Shown here piece by piece: positions 46,135 through 53,483 of a DNA stretch of 64,000 bases (position 1 is its first letter; each line of letters begins with the position of its first letter). Below the pieces are notes generated by a model. It was given only the letters and a program-made list of their open reading frames with translations. It searched no databases and had not been told where the DNA came from. This stretch comes from Alicyclobacillus sp. GTDB lineage: Bacteria > Bacillota > Bacilli > Alicyclobacillales > Alicyclobacillaceae. Location of the stretch: NCBI GenBank assembly GCA_023511725.1, contig JAIMAY010000005.1:55624-119623 (forward strand), in the 5' to 3' direction. The position numbers were made by a program, and so were the translations under genes.

Positions 46135-46175
46135 AAGACCGCGCAGGCGCACGGCCGTTCAGGGGGCGAGCACTG

Positions 46176-46970
46176 GTGAGATGGTTATTCATCGGAGACG
46201 TCGTGGGCGACTCCGGCGTGACCTATGTCCGGGATGTGCTGCCACGGCTGGTGGAACGACTGCGCCCGGACCTGGTCGTTGCAAACGGTGAGAATGCCAC
46301 CGCGGGTCGCGGACTGCGCCGACGTGCTGCGGAACAGCTCTACGATGCCGGCGTCGAATTCATCACTCTGGGGAATCACACGTTTGATCAAAAGGAAACG
46401 GAGACTTTCATCGAGGGCGACGCCCGCATTGTCCGACCAGCCAACTATCCGGAGGGCACACCCGGCAGGGGCTTCACGGTATGCCGCGTGAAGCAGCGAG
46501 ATGTGCTGATCATCAGTGTGATGGGGCGGACCTATCTCAGCTCACTCGACTGTCCATTCCGTACGGTGGACACCATTCTCGCCAGGTATCCGCAGGTACG
46601 TCATGTGCTGATCGACTTTCACGCAGAAACCACGTCGGAGAAACAGGCCTTCGCTTGGTACGTCGCGGGCCGGGTCTCCGCCGTGATCGGCACACACACG
46701 CATGTGCTGACGGCCGATGAGCGAGTCCTGCCCGGGGGGACCGCGTACATCACGGATGCAGGCATGACCGGGCCGCGGGATGGCGTGATCGGCATTCAGC
46801 GGGAGGCGGTGATCCGCAAGTTTCTCACGCAGATGCCCGTAAAGTTTGGTGTGGCTCCGGGCGCGCGGCAGTTGTGCGGTGTGTGGATGGATGTGGATGA
46901 CGACACCGGTCGGGCACTGCACGTGGAGCGGGTGCAGATCAACGAGGCGGAAACGGGCAGCGGTGGCTGA
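46176..46970 (+). CDS. ymdB: YmdB-type metallophosphoesterase
   Basis: Calcineurin-like dinuclear metal phosphodiesterase of the YmdB family; the B. subtilis protein is a phosphodiesterase that affects sporulation, biofilm formation and RNase Y-dependent RNA decay. The 264 residues show the metal ligands in FIGDVVGDSG, VVANGENATAG, TLGNHTFDQKE, LIDFHAETTSEK and IGTHTHVLTADE. The start is GTG at 46176 behind AGGGGGCGAG. It follows rny as in B. subtilis but after a strong terminator. Confidence 0.94.
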   Translation: MRWLFIGDVVGDSGVTYVRDVLPRLVERLRPDLVVANGENATAGRGLRRRAAEQLYDAGVEFITLGNHTFDQKETETFIEGDARIVRPANYPEGTPGRGFTVCRVKQRDVLIISVMGRTYLSSLDCPFRTVDTILARYPQVRHVLIDFHAETTSEKQAFAWYVAGRVSAVIGTHTHVLTADERVLPGGTAYITDAGMTGPRDGVIGIQREAVIRKFLTQMPVKFGVAPGARQLCGVWMDVDDDTGRALHVERVQINEAETGSGG

Positions 46971-47013
46971 AGATTGGGACTCGCGTGACTACAGTGAGAA
47001 GTGGCTTTGCTGT

Positions 47014-47042
47014 ACAGGAATAATCGGGTTCGCGGCGAATAT
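47014..47042 (+). promoter_or_regulatory. Sigma-H promoter of spoVS
   Basis: ACAGGAATA (47014-47022), 11 bases, GGCGAATAT (47034-47042) fits the sigma-H consensus RnAGGAWWW-N11/12-RnnGAATWW at every defined position. B. subtilis spoVS is also sigma-H dependent. It predicts expression at the start of sporulation. Confidence 0.78.
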
Positions 47043-47087
47043 CGTATAGTGTCCTAGTCCCGAGGTGATGAAGGAGGTTTTTCCCCC

Positions 47088-47348
47088 GTGGATGTGTTAA
47101 AGGTTTCCGCAAAATCCAATCCCAATTCCGTAGCCGGGGCTCTTGCAGGCGTTCTGCGCGAACGCGGCAGTGCCGAAATTCAAGCCATCGGGGCCGGAGC
47201 CTTGAACCAAGCGGTGAAAGCGGTCGCCATCGCGCGTGGATTCGTCGCGCCGAGCGGCGTTGACCTGATCTGCATCCCCGCCTTTACGGATATCATCATC
47301 GACGGCGAGGAGCGGACAGCCATCAAGCTGATTGTGGAACCCAGGTGA
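47088..47348 (+). CDS. spoVS: Stage V sporulation protein S
   Basis: Small Alba-like protein needed for normal spore development and coat formation; in B. subtilis its loss blocks sporulation at stage V. The 86 residues match the family at full length, starting MDVLKVSAKSNPNSVAGALAG and including AIGAGALNQAVKAVAIARGF and IPAFTDIIIDGEERTAIKLIVEPR. The GTG start follows AAGGAGGT. The upstream sigma-H promoter supports a sporulation role. The next gene begins four bases after its stop. Confidence 0.97.
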   Translation: MDVLKVSAKSNPNSVAGALAGVLRERGSAEIQAIGAGALNQAVKAVAIARGFVAPSGVDLICIPAFTDIIIDGEERTAIKLIVEPR

Positions 47349-47352
47349 GGTC

Positions 47353-48345
47353 ATGAATGCACAGGATAGGCCGGCGTCACACGCTGAAGTGAGGGACCAC
47401 GGCCCCGTGATGCCGGTGGCGGATGCGCATGTGGATGTGTTGTACCGGTTGTGGCGAGAGGGTCTTGACCCCGCGTCCGAGCACCTGCAGGCAGGGGTGA
47501 CTCGGCTTCGGCGCGGCGGGGTGAGGACCCAAGTGTACGCGCTGTTCGTGTTTCCGCACTTGTCTCATGGTGAGCAGCTGCACGCGGTCCTCCGGCAGGT
47601 GGACCTGTTTTACAGCCGGGTGTGCGCGGACGGACAGGTCGCGCCGGTCAGGAGTCAGAGGGAATGGGACGCTGCCAGAGGATCAGGGAAGATCTGCGGC
47701 CTTCTCTCACTCGAGGGAGGCGGGTGTCTGGGCGGAGACACGGGTGTGCTTCGCATGTTGCACCAACTCGGTGTGCGAGGTCTCGGCCTGACGTGGAATC
47801 CGGCGAATGACCTGGCTGACGGTTGCCGGGAGCCGCGGAATGCTGGTCTGACCGAGGCGGGACGGCGGATTGTGCGAGAAATGGAGCGGCTGGGGATGTG
47901 GATAGACCTGGCCCATCTTGGCGATGCTGGTGTACGGGATATCCTCGCCTTGACGGACGGCCCGGTGATGGCTTCTCACGCCAACGCGCGGGCGGTGCAT
48001 GACCACCCGCGCAACCTGACGGATGATGTCATCCGCGAAATCATTCGTAGGCGCGGCTGGATGGGTCTCACCTTTGAGGCGAGTTTCGTCGCTGATCCGG
48101 AGATCGCGAAGTTGGACGACGTATTCGCCCACCTGGATCACCTGCTCGATCTCGGCGCCGAAGACGCGGTGGGCCTTGGATCCGACTTCGACGGTACATC
48201 GCATCCATTGCCAGGGCTGGCCGCGGCGGACGATTATCTGGGGTTCGCAGCCCTGGTGGTGCAGCGATACGGTGAGACCGTGGCGAGAAAACTCCTGCAT
48301 CAGAACCTTGAACGCTTCCTCTTACGGCATCTCCCCGCAGTTTGA
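47353..48345 (+). CDS. Membrane dipeptidase (peptidase family M19)
   Basis: Zinc dipeptidase of the renal dipeptidase family, hydrolysing dipeptides including D-amino-acid ones. The 330 residues have the metal site motifs: ADAHVDVLYRL (His and Asp), LLSLEGGG (bridging Glu), WIDLAHLGDAGV (His), MASHANARAVHDHPRNLTDD and GLGSDFDGT (Asp). Family length is normal and there is no signal peptide, so it is probably cytoplasmic. The ATG at 47353 lies four bases after spoVS, behind AGGTGAGG, so it likely shares the sigma-H transcript. B. subtilis has tdh-kbl here instead. Confidence 0.9.
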   Translation: MNAQDRPASHAEVRDHGPVMPVADAHVDVLYRLWREGLDPASEHLQAGVTRLRRGGVRTQVYALFVFPHLSHGEQLHAVLRQVDLFYSRVCADGQVAPVRSQREWDAARGSGKICGLLSLEGGGCLGGDTGVLRMLHQLGVRGLGLTWNPANDLADGCREPRNAGLTEAGRRIVREMERLGMWIDLAHLGDAGVRDILALTDGPVMASHANARAVHDHPRNLTDDVIREIIRRRGWMGLTFEASFVADPEIAKLDDVFAHLDHLLDLGAEDAVGLGSDFDGTSHPLPGLAAADDYLGFAALVVQRYGETVARKLLHQNLERFLLRHLPAV

Positions 48346-48364
48346 CAATATCCCATGCGATTTG

Positions 48365-48395
48365 GCGGCGGACCCGTGACGGGCCGTCGCTTTTT
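48365..48395 (+). terminator. Intrinsic terminator after the dipeptidase gene
   Basis: An 11-base-pair stem with one bulged A and one G-T pair (48365-48376 with 48380-48390), TGA loop and five T. It begins 20 bases after the stop. The rest of the 269-base gap before cotE (48396-48614) holds only the candidate promoter below. Confidence 0.8.
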
Positions 48396-48435
48396 CCTCT
48401 CTGGCCGCGTGCTCTGCGAGCGTGGCGGGCCATTC

Positions 48436-48463
48436 ACAGGTGCCCAATCCTCCGCATACGATG
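48436..48463 (+). promoter_or_regulatory. Candidate mother-cell (sigma-K or sigma-E) promoter of cotE
   Basis: AC (48436-48437), 17 bases, CATACGATG (48455-48463). The -10 fits the sigma-K pattern CATAnnnTA at all but the last base and the sigma-E pattern CATACAnT at all but one. The -35 agrees only with the short sigma-K AC. B. subtilis cotE is read by both factors; assignment here is tentative. Confidence 0.4.
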
Positions 48464-48614
48464 TGGCGTGGGTGCACCGCCGGGAACCGGAGGCGCGGCC
48501 GCCCATCGTTCCGCGCCCCGCGCCGATGACCGCCCGGCGGTCCGTGCCGCACTCCGCAGTTTCGCCGCCGAGGCGCGGAACGCGGCGAACTGCAGACGAC
48601 AAGGGGGTTACCGC

Positions 48615-49148
48615 ATGGTGATCTCGAACAAGGACCTGAGCTACCGCGAGATCGTCGCCCACGCGGTGTGCGGTCGGGGAAGCAAGTATTCGCAGACCAC
48701 CTACACCATCCGGCCCGCCAATCGGCCCTCCACCATCGGCGGATGCTGGGTGATGAATCACACCTACGACGCGGAGTTGGTGGGCGACTACGTCGAGGTG
48801 CACGGCCGCTTTGACATCAATGTATGGTACTCGTACAACGATAATTCCGAGACGGCGGTCGCCAAGGATACGGTTTCGTATGTGGAGCAGATTGCTCTGC
48901 GCGATCTCGATGCCGCCTGCGATCGCGAGTCTCGGACGGTGGAAGTGCGCGTGGTGCAGGCACCAAACTGCCTGGATGCCACCATCACGGGCAACGGCTC
49001 GGAGATCCTCGTGCGGGTCGAGAAGGAGCTCGGCGTCGAAGTGATTGGACGGACCAAGCTGTGCGTGGTGACGTGCGAGTTGGCTGAGAAGAAGGAGGAG
49101 GACTTCGAGGAGGAAAGCCTGCTCGACGAGGTCGAGATCGAAGACTGA
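48615..49148 (+). CDS. cotE: Outer spore coat morphogenetic protein CotE
   Basis: Scaffold on which the outer coat assembles around the forespore in the mother cell. The 177 residues align with B. subtilis CotE: SYREIVAHAVCGRGSKYSQT, RPSTIGGCWVMNHTYDAE, FDINVWYSYNDNSETAVA and the QAPNCLDATITGNGSEILV stretch. The C-terminal ~20 residues are strongly acidic (runs of Glu and Asp), a known CotE feature that may recruit coat proteins. ATG at 48615 follows AAGGGGG by seven bases. It is followed by a strong terminator and then the four ligase genes. Confidence 0.95.
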   Translation: MVISNKDLSYREIVAHAVCGRGSKYSQTTYTIRPANRPSTIGGCWVMNHTYDAELVGDYVEVHGRFDINVWYSYNDNSETAVAKDTVSYVEQIALRDLDAACDRESRTVEVRVVQAPNCLDATITGNGSEILVRVEKELGVEVIGRTKLCVVTCELAEKKEEDFEEESLLDEVEIED

Positions 49149-49187
49149 GCAAAAGCGCGGCGATCACCAAATACACGGTCAGGGCAC

Positions 49188-49216
49188 AGGGGCGGCATAT
49201 CGACGCCCCTTTTTTT
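49188..49216 (+). terminator. Intrinsic terminator between cotE and the ligase cluster
   Basis: A perfect 7-base-pair stem (49188-49194 with 49204-49210), 9-base loop, and seven T. The first ligase gene starts only 24 bases later, so any separate promoter must lie in 49149-49190 or the cluster relies on read-through. Confidence 0.9.
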
Positions 49217-49240
49217 GCCCTGAAGCGGGAGAGGGTGGCG

Positions 49241-50572
49241 GTGAAGGTGCGGATCTGGATTGACCCACGCATACCGCCCGATGCGATTCGTGTGAGCGCA
49301 GCGTGCAGCCAGCCTCTGGAGGCGATTGAGTTTGCGGGCAATGTGGTCAGCCCCTCGATGGTGCGTTGCACGCGCGGCGTCCGGCCGGGACTGGCGGTGG
49401 GCACCACGGTTGGACGTGTCCTCGGCTTGCGCAGTCGGATGTTCTTACATGGCCGGATGCAGGACGGACACTTGAAGCTGGGCCCGTGCCTGGCGTTGTA
49501 TGCGGAGCGCGCTTACGGACGGCGGCCGTTTCAAGAGCAGACGGAGCTCTTCCGGGACCTGGCGCGACTCGGTGCACGCCGCGGCGTTGCTGTCGCCGTG
49601 CTGGTGCCGGGGGACTGGGCGCGTCGGCGCGCGTACCTATGGACAGGCAGCGGTTGGCGGCGCGGGCGCCTGATGGCTCCCGACATCGTCCTGCGCCGAA
49701 GCGGTGTGTTTGCACCTTCGCGATTTTCTACCGCCTGGAGAGAGATTGAAGACCTTCGTTCGGCCGGCTTACTGCATACCCTGCCGCGGGAGTGCAGCGA
49801 CAAGTGGGCCCTCTACCGATGGCTCCACACCGATAGCGAGTTTCGCCGGCACCTTCCCCGCACCGAGGTTGCGCGCACGGCACGCGACATATGGATGTAT
49901 GTCAAGCAACGGAAGGACGTGTATGTGAAACCCGTGCACGGCACCGGTGGGCGGGGCGTCATCCGGGTGCAATGGGCGCCCAAGGATGCGGTGCGCGTCA
50001 CCTATCACTCGGAGATGGGCGACTCGAGGACACGTACGGAAATGCTCACCGACCTCGCCGACTGGCAGCGATGGTGGCGTTTGCGCGGGTTGCGCGATGC
50101 CGTCATGCAGGACGCGCTCTCCCTCCTGCGCACCGATGACGACCGGCCCATCGACTTTCGCTGGCTGGTTCAATGGGTGGCTAGCGAGCCCCGTGTGGTT
50201 GCGCGCGTGGGTCGCATCGGTGGTCCCGGCGCCGTCACCACGAACCTGCACACGGGCGCGGATGCCGTCTGGGCCGTGGACGCCATGCAGAAAGCCGGGG
50301 TATCCGTGGATCACATCGACACGTGGCTGGACGAGATGGACACGCTCGCGCTGCAGGTGGCTCGGGCGCTCCGTGACCGGTACGGTGCCTACGCCGAGTG
50401 CGGCGTGGATCTCGCGCGCGACATGGATGGGCAACTGTACCTGCTGGAGGTGAATCCAACGCCCGGTCGACGCATGTTGCGGCAGCTGGATCCGGGCGTT
50501 CGCCGGTGGTCACTCGACCTGTTGCTGGAATATGCTATCACAGCCGCCGGGTATGCGGGTGGACAGAGGTGA
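49241..50572 (+). CDS. YheC/YheD-type ATP-grasp protein (copy 1)
   Basis: ATP-grasp enzyme of the YheC/YheD family, whose B. subtilis members are described as spore-coat-associated; ATP-grasp enzymes of this kind join a carboxylate to an amine. The 443 residues have an N-terminal substrate domain (about 1-190) and an ATP-grasp core: K230 in YVKPVHGTGGRGVIRV binds the nucleotide, the basic-acidic lid RPIDFRWLVQWV follows, and the metal site is in AECGVDLARDMDGQLYLLEVNPTPG near 380-405. The GTG at 49241 is chosen over the GTG at 49235 for its spacing to GGGAGAGGG. First of four tandem genes; 16 bases to the next. Confidence 0.88.
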   Translation: MKVRIWIDPRIPPDAIRVSAACSQPLEAIEFAGNVVSPSMVRCTRGVRPGLAVGTTVGRVLGLRSRMFLHGRMQDGHLKLGPCLALYAERAYGRRPFQEQTELFRDLARLGARRGVAVAVLVPGDWARRRAYLWTGSGWRRGRLMAPDIVLRRSGVFAPSRFSTAWREIEDLRSAGLLHTLPRECSDKWALYRWLHTDSEFRRHLPRTEVARTARDIWMYVKQRKDVYVKPVHGTGGRGVIRVQWAPKDAVRVTYHSEMGDSRTRTEMLTDLADWQRWWRLRGLRDAVMQDALSLLRTDDDRPIDFRWLVQWVASEPRVVARVGRIGGPGAVTTNLHTGADAVWAVDAMQKAGVSVDHIDTWLDEMDTLALQVARALRDRYGAYAECGVDLARDMDGQLYLLEVNPTPGRRMLRQLDPGVRRWSLDLLLEYAITAAGYAGGQR

Positions 50573-50588
50573 GCAGGGGGGCCCGAGG

Positions 50589-51965
50589 ATGGAGCAGGAT
50601 CTTCGCTTGCGCATTCGGCGAGTTCAGCACATTGAACCCTGGATACGCGTTCATCCCGATGCCGGGCGGGTGCTCCTGCGCACATCCGATGGCATATGCG
50701 AATGCCGGTGCGGGATCAGTGAGGTTCAGGTTCGCGCCATCACGGATCACCGCCTGGAAGCGGATGTCTTGGAAATATCCGAACGGGTCCTAGACCTGCT
50801 GTCGGTGCCCGTGCTGCCGGCTCACGTGCAGGCGTGGATTCGGCCGGGTGAGGTCGTGATAGGCCCGCTGATTGGGGTCCTCGCCAATCCGCGGTGGAAC
50901 GATAAGGCGCACACCGTCCGCCCTTCTCAGCAACTCCCCGCGATTCAAAAACTGCTCGAGATTGGGGCGGAAGAGGGTGCGCTTTGCTATGTGCTGGGCG
51001 CACGGGACATCGACTTTCAGAGGATGCGGGCCACGGGTTTTCTGTGGGACGGCCGGAGTTGGACCCGACACATCCTTCCACTGCCTGACACTATTTATGA
51101 TCAGGTCATCTCGCGCAAGCTGGAGTTTCAAAAGCAACACCAGCAGGCCAGAAGGCGCCTGTCCGAGCTGTACGGTCCGCGGATCTTCAACGACGGGTTC
51201 TTCGACAAGTGGCAGATCCATCAATGGTTGTCGCAGGACCCGGCCACTCGCACAAGGACTCCGGCCACGCAGCGGGCCACCAGCCTGCAGGGCATGGCGC
51301 AATTCATGGAAAAACATCCAGTCACGTTCTTCAAACCCATTCATGGGAGTCTTGGCCTCGGGATCATACGGGTGCAGCGGTTGGCGAGTGGTTACCAGTA
51401 CGCCATGAAGCGGGCTCGAGGAGACCCTCGAACCGGACACGGGAGCACCTCGCTGGAGGTGGCTCGCGCGTTGCGACGCGTGGTCTTGGGGCGGCCCTAC
51501 GTGATGCAGCAGGGGATTGAAGTCGCTCTGTATCGCACCCGCCCGTTTGATGTGCGCATCCTGCTGCAGCGTGATGGCACAGGCGAGTGGAAGCGCACCA
51601 AGGCGTTCGTCCGTGTCGCCAAGGCCGGCGACTTTACGTCGAATCTGCGCAGTGGCGGCGAAGCCCTGCCGATGGACACGGTGTTTCGTGAAGTGTTTCC
51701 GGGTGCCTCACAGGCGCGGCGGGTTCGGCGGTCCATTCTGCGATTGGCCAGGGATGTGGCAGAAACGATGGAGCGACAATCGGGGAAACGATTCGGGGAA
51801 CTCGGCGTCGACTTGGGCGTGGACCAGCACGGCAACGCATGGGTCATCGAGGTGAATTCAAAGCCTTGGAAAACCCCCGACACGGTGCGCGGGCGTCGGG
51901 ATCTGGTCGATCTCGCCTTTCGCCGACCGATGGCCTACGCCATCCATCTGGCGTTGACATCCTAA
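50589..51965 (+). CDS. YheC/YheD-type ATP-grasp protein (copy 2)
   Basis: Second ATP-grasp paralogue, 458 residues. An N-terminal domain of about 90 residues of beta character is followed by GPLIGVLANPRWN, the family's usual entry into the central domain, then IFNDGFFDKWQIHQWL, the nucleotide-binding FFKPIHGSLGLGIIRV, the lid RPFDVRILLQRDGTGEWKRT, SNLRSGG, and the metal-binding LGVDLGVDQHGNAWVIEVNSK. All expected ATP and Mg ligands are present, so it should be active. It is closest in plan to B. subtilis YheC/YheD. The ATG at 50589 follows AGGGGGG. Substrate unknown; a role in spore coat chemistry is inferred from cotE next door. Confidence 0.9.
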   Translation: MEQDLRLRIRRVQHIEPWIRVHPDAGRVLLRTSDGICECRCGISEVQVRAITDHRLEADVLEISERVLDLLSVPVLPAHVQAWIRPGEVVIGPLIGVLANPRWNDKAHTVRPSQQLPAIQKLLEIGAEEGALCYVLGARDIDFQRMRATGFLWDGRSWTRHILPLPDTIYDQVISRKLEFQKQHQQARRRLSELYGPRIFNDGFFDKWQIHQWLSQDPATRTRTPATQRATSLQGMAQFMEKHPVTFFKPIHGSLGLGIIRVQRLASGYQYAMKRARGDPRTGHGSTSLEVARALRRVVLGRPYVMQQGIEVALYRTRPFDVRILLQRDGTGEWKRTKAFVRVAKAGDFTSNLRSGGEALPMDTVFREVFPGASQARRVRRSILRLARDVAETMERQSGKRFGELGVDLGVDQHGNAWVIEVNSKPWKTPDTVRGRRDLVDLAFRRPMAYAIHLALTS

Positions 51966-51996
51966 GCAGAAGCAAAGCGAACAGGAGGGGGGTACC

Positions 51997-53460
51997 ATGG
52001 CGTATTATCTCCTGCACGCGGGCCACATCTCCGCCAGGCGCCTGCTGCGCCGTGTGAAAGGTCTGCACGCGTACCGATCCGCAAACGCGCTTGCCGCCGA
52101 CGATGTGGTCATCCGCTGGGGGCTGACGCCGGAGGGGGATCCCCCGACCGGTCAGATCATGAACGCGCGCGATGCGGTGGCGCGCGCCCAATCGCGTACG
52201 AAGATGCTGCGTTACCTCAAGCAGCTCGGTTTTCGCTGTCTACTGCAAGCCAACGATGATGGCGATGCACCGTCGCTGCTTCGTCAGTACCGCATTCCGA
52301 TCTTTGATCTGAAACCGCTCGCCTGCTTTCGATCCGACGCCAGCGGCATCTGGATCAACCGCCGCATTCAACGTTTGCAGGAGTCGTTTCGCGAGGTGCC
52401 GCTGGACGACGACAGGGTCACCATTCGGGCGGTCAGCCTCGCCATGCGGGCCACCCATGCGCTTGGTTTGGATATGGCGATGGTTGCGGTGGGTATGGCA
52501 GCCAAAGGGATATTGTACGTGTTGGATGTCACACCAACGCCCGTTCTGGAAGGACGCATGCTGGACCTCTATGCCAGTGCGATTGAGCAGCACCGGGAGA
52601 CCGCGCGGGAATGGGCGGGACGGCGCATTCAGCCGGTGCTGGGCACGGACGTGGAACTGATGCTGCGCAACCGCCAGGGCAAGATGGTGCTGGCGAGCAA
52701 GTACTTCTCCCGCCATGGTCGGGTGGGATGCGATGACCGAAGCGTGTGCTTCGATGGCCAGCGTCTACCGCTCATGGAGTTGCGGCCGGATCCCGCAGAC
52801 AACCCCCTGGAGTTGGTGGAGCATTTGCGAGAGACCATGCTGGAAGCCGCGCGCACGATTGGTCGCGCCGGTGTGGAGTGGCGTGCCGGGAGCATGCCGT
52901 TCCGGCCTTATCCCACCGGTGCGCATCTGCATTTCTCCAACGTGCCGTTTTCCGCCAAACTGGTGCGCGTGCTGGACAACTATGTGGGGCTTCCGCTGAT
53001 GCTGGTGGAGGACCCTCGCACCGCTCAGTTGCGGCGTCCGCGCTACGGGATGTTGGGGGATATTCGGTTTAAGCCGCACGGAGGCTTTGAGTATCGCACG
53101 CCGGCCAGTTTTGTGGTCGATCCCGACGTGACCACGGCTGCCTTCTGCCTGGCGTATGTCGCAGCGGTTTACCACAGAGAGTTACCCGTGGCCAATCTGG
53201 CGGACCCCAATCTACAACTTGCCTTCTATCGCGGAAACAAGCTCGCGCTGCGACCGGTATGGGAGCGTAACCGTGCCGCATTGTCCGGGTTGCCACTGTA
53301 CGAGCGGTATCGGGATCGGCTGCAACCGCTGTTTGACATGATTGAGTTCGGACAGGTGTGGGATGAGGCGGTGGACGTGCGGCGGGTGTGGCACATTCCA
53401 TTGCGCGGGCAACAACAGGCGACGCGCGTCACCCAGGCGTCATATGTTGTAACGGTGTGA
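51997..53460 (+). CDS. Putative amidoligase: ATP-grasp-like region fused to GS-fold COOH-NH2 ligase domain
   Basis: Two-part protein of 487 residues. Residues 1 to about 205 carry only the flanks of an ATP-grasp fold (NARDAVARAQSRTKMLRYLKQ; ATHALGLDMAMV, VLDVTPTPVLEGRML) with no glycine-rich nucleotide loop, so this part looks degenerate. From about 210 begins a glutamine-synthetase-like domain of the COOH-NH2 ligase type: GTDVEL (216-221), ELRPDP (261-266), GAHLHFS (308-314) and GFEYRTPAS (363-371), supplying the acidic, Arg and His residues expected for ATP, metal and gamma-glutamyl-type chemistry. It would make an amide bond through an acyl phosphate. ATG at 51997 follows AGGAGGGGGG. Lies between ATP-grasp copies 2 and 3. 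Confidence 0.82.
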   Translation: MAYYLLHAGHISARRLLRRVKGLHAYRSANALAADDVVIRWGLTPEGDPPTGQIMNARDAVARAQSRTKMLRYLKQLGFRCLLQANDDGDAPSLLRQYRIPIFDLKPLACFRSDASGIWINRRIQRLQESFREVPLDDDRVTIRAVSLAMRATHALGLDMAMVAVGMAAKGILYVLDVTPTPVLEGRMLDLYASAIEQHRETAREWAGRRIQPVLGTDVELMLRNRQGKMVLASKYFSRHGRVGCDDRSVCFDGQRLPLMELRPDPADNPLELVEHLRETMLEAARTIGRAGVEWRAGSMPFRPYPTGAHLHFSNVPFSAKLVRVLDNYVGLPLMLVEDPRTAQLRRPRYGMLGDIRFKPHGGFEYRTPASFVVDPDVTTAAFCLAYVAAVYHRELPVANLADPNLQLAFYRGNKLALRPVWERNRAALSGLPLYERYRDRLQPLFDMIEFGQVWDEAVDVRRVWHIPLRGQQQATRVTQASYVVTV

Positions 53461-53483
53461 CAAACCGCGGAGGAGGGTACCGA

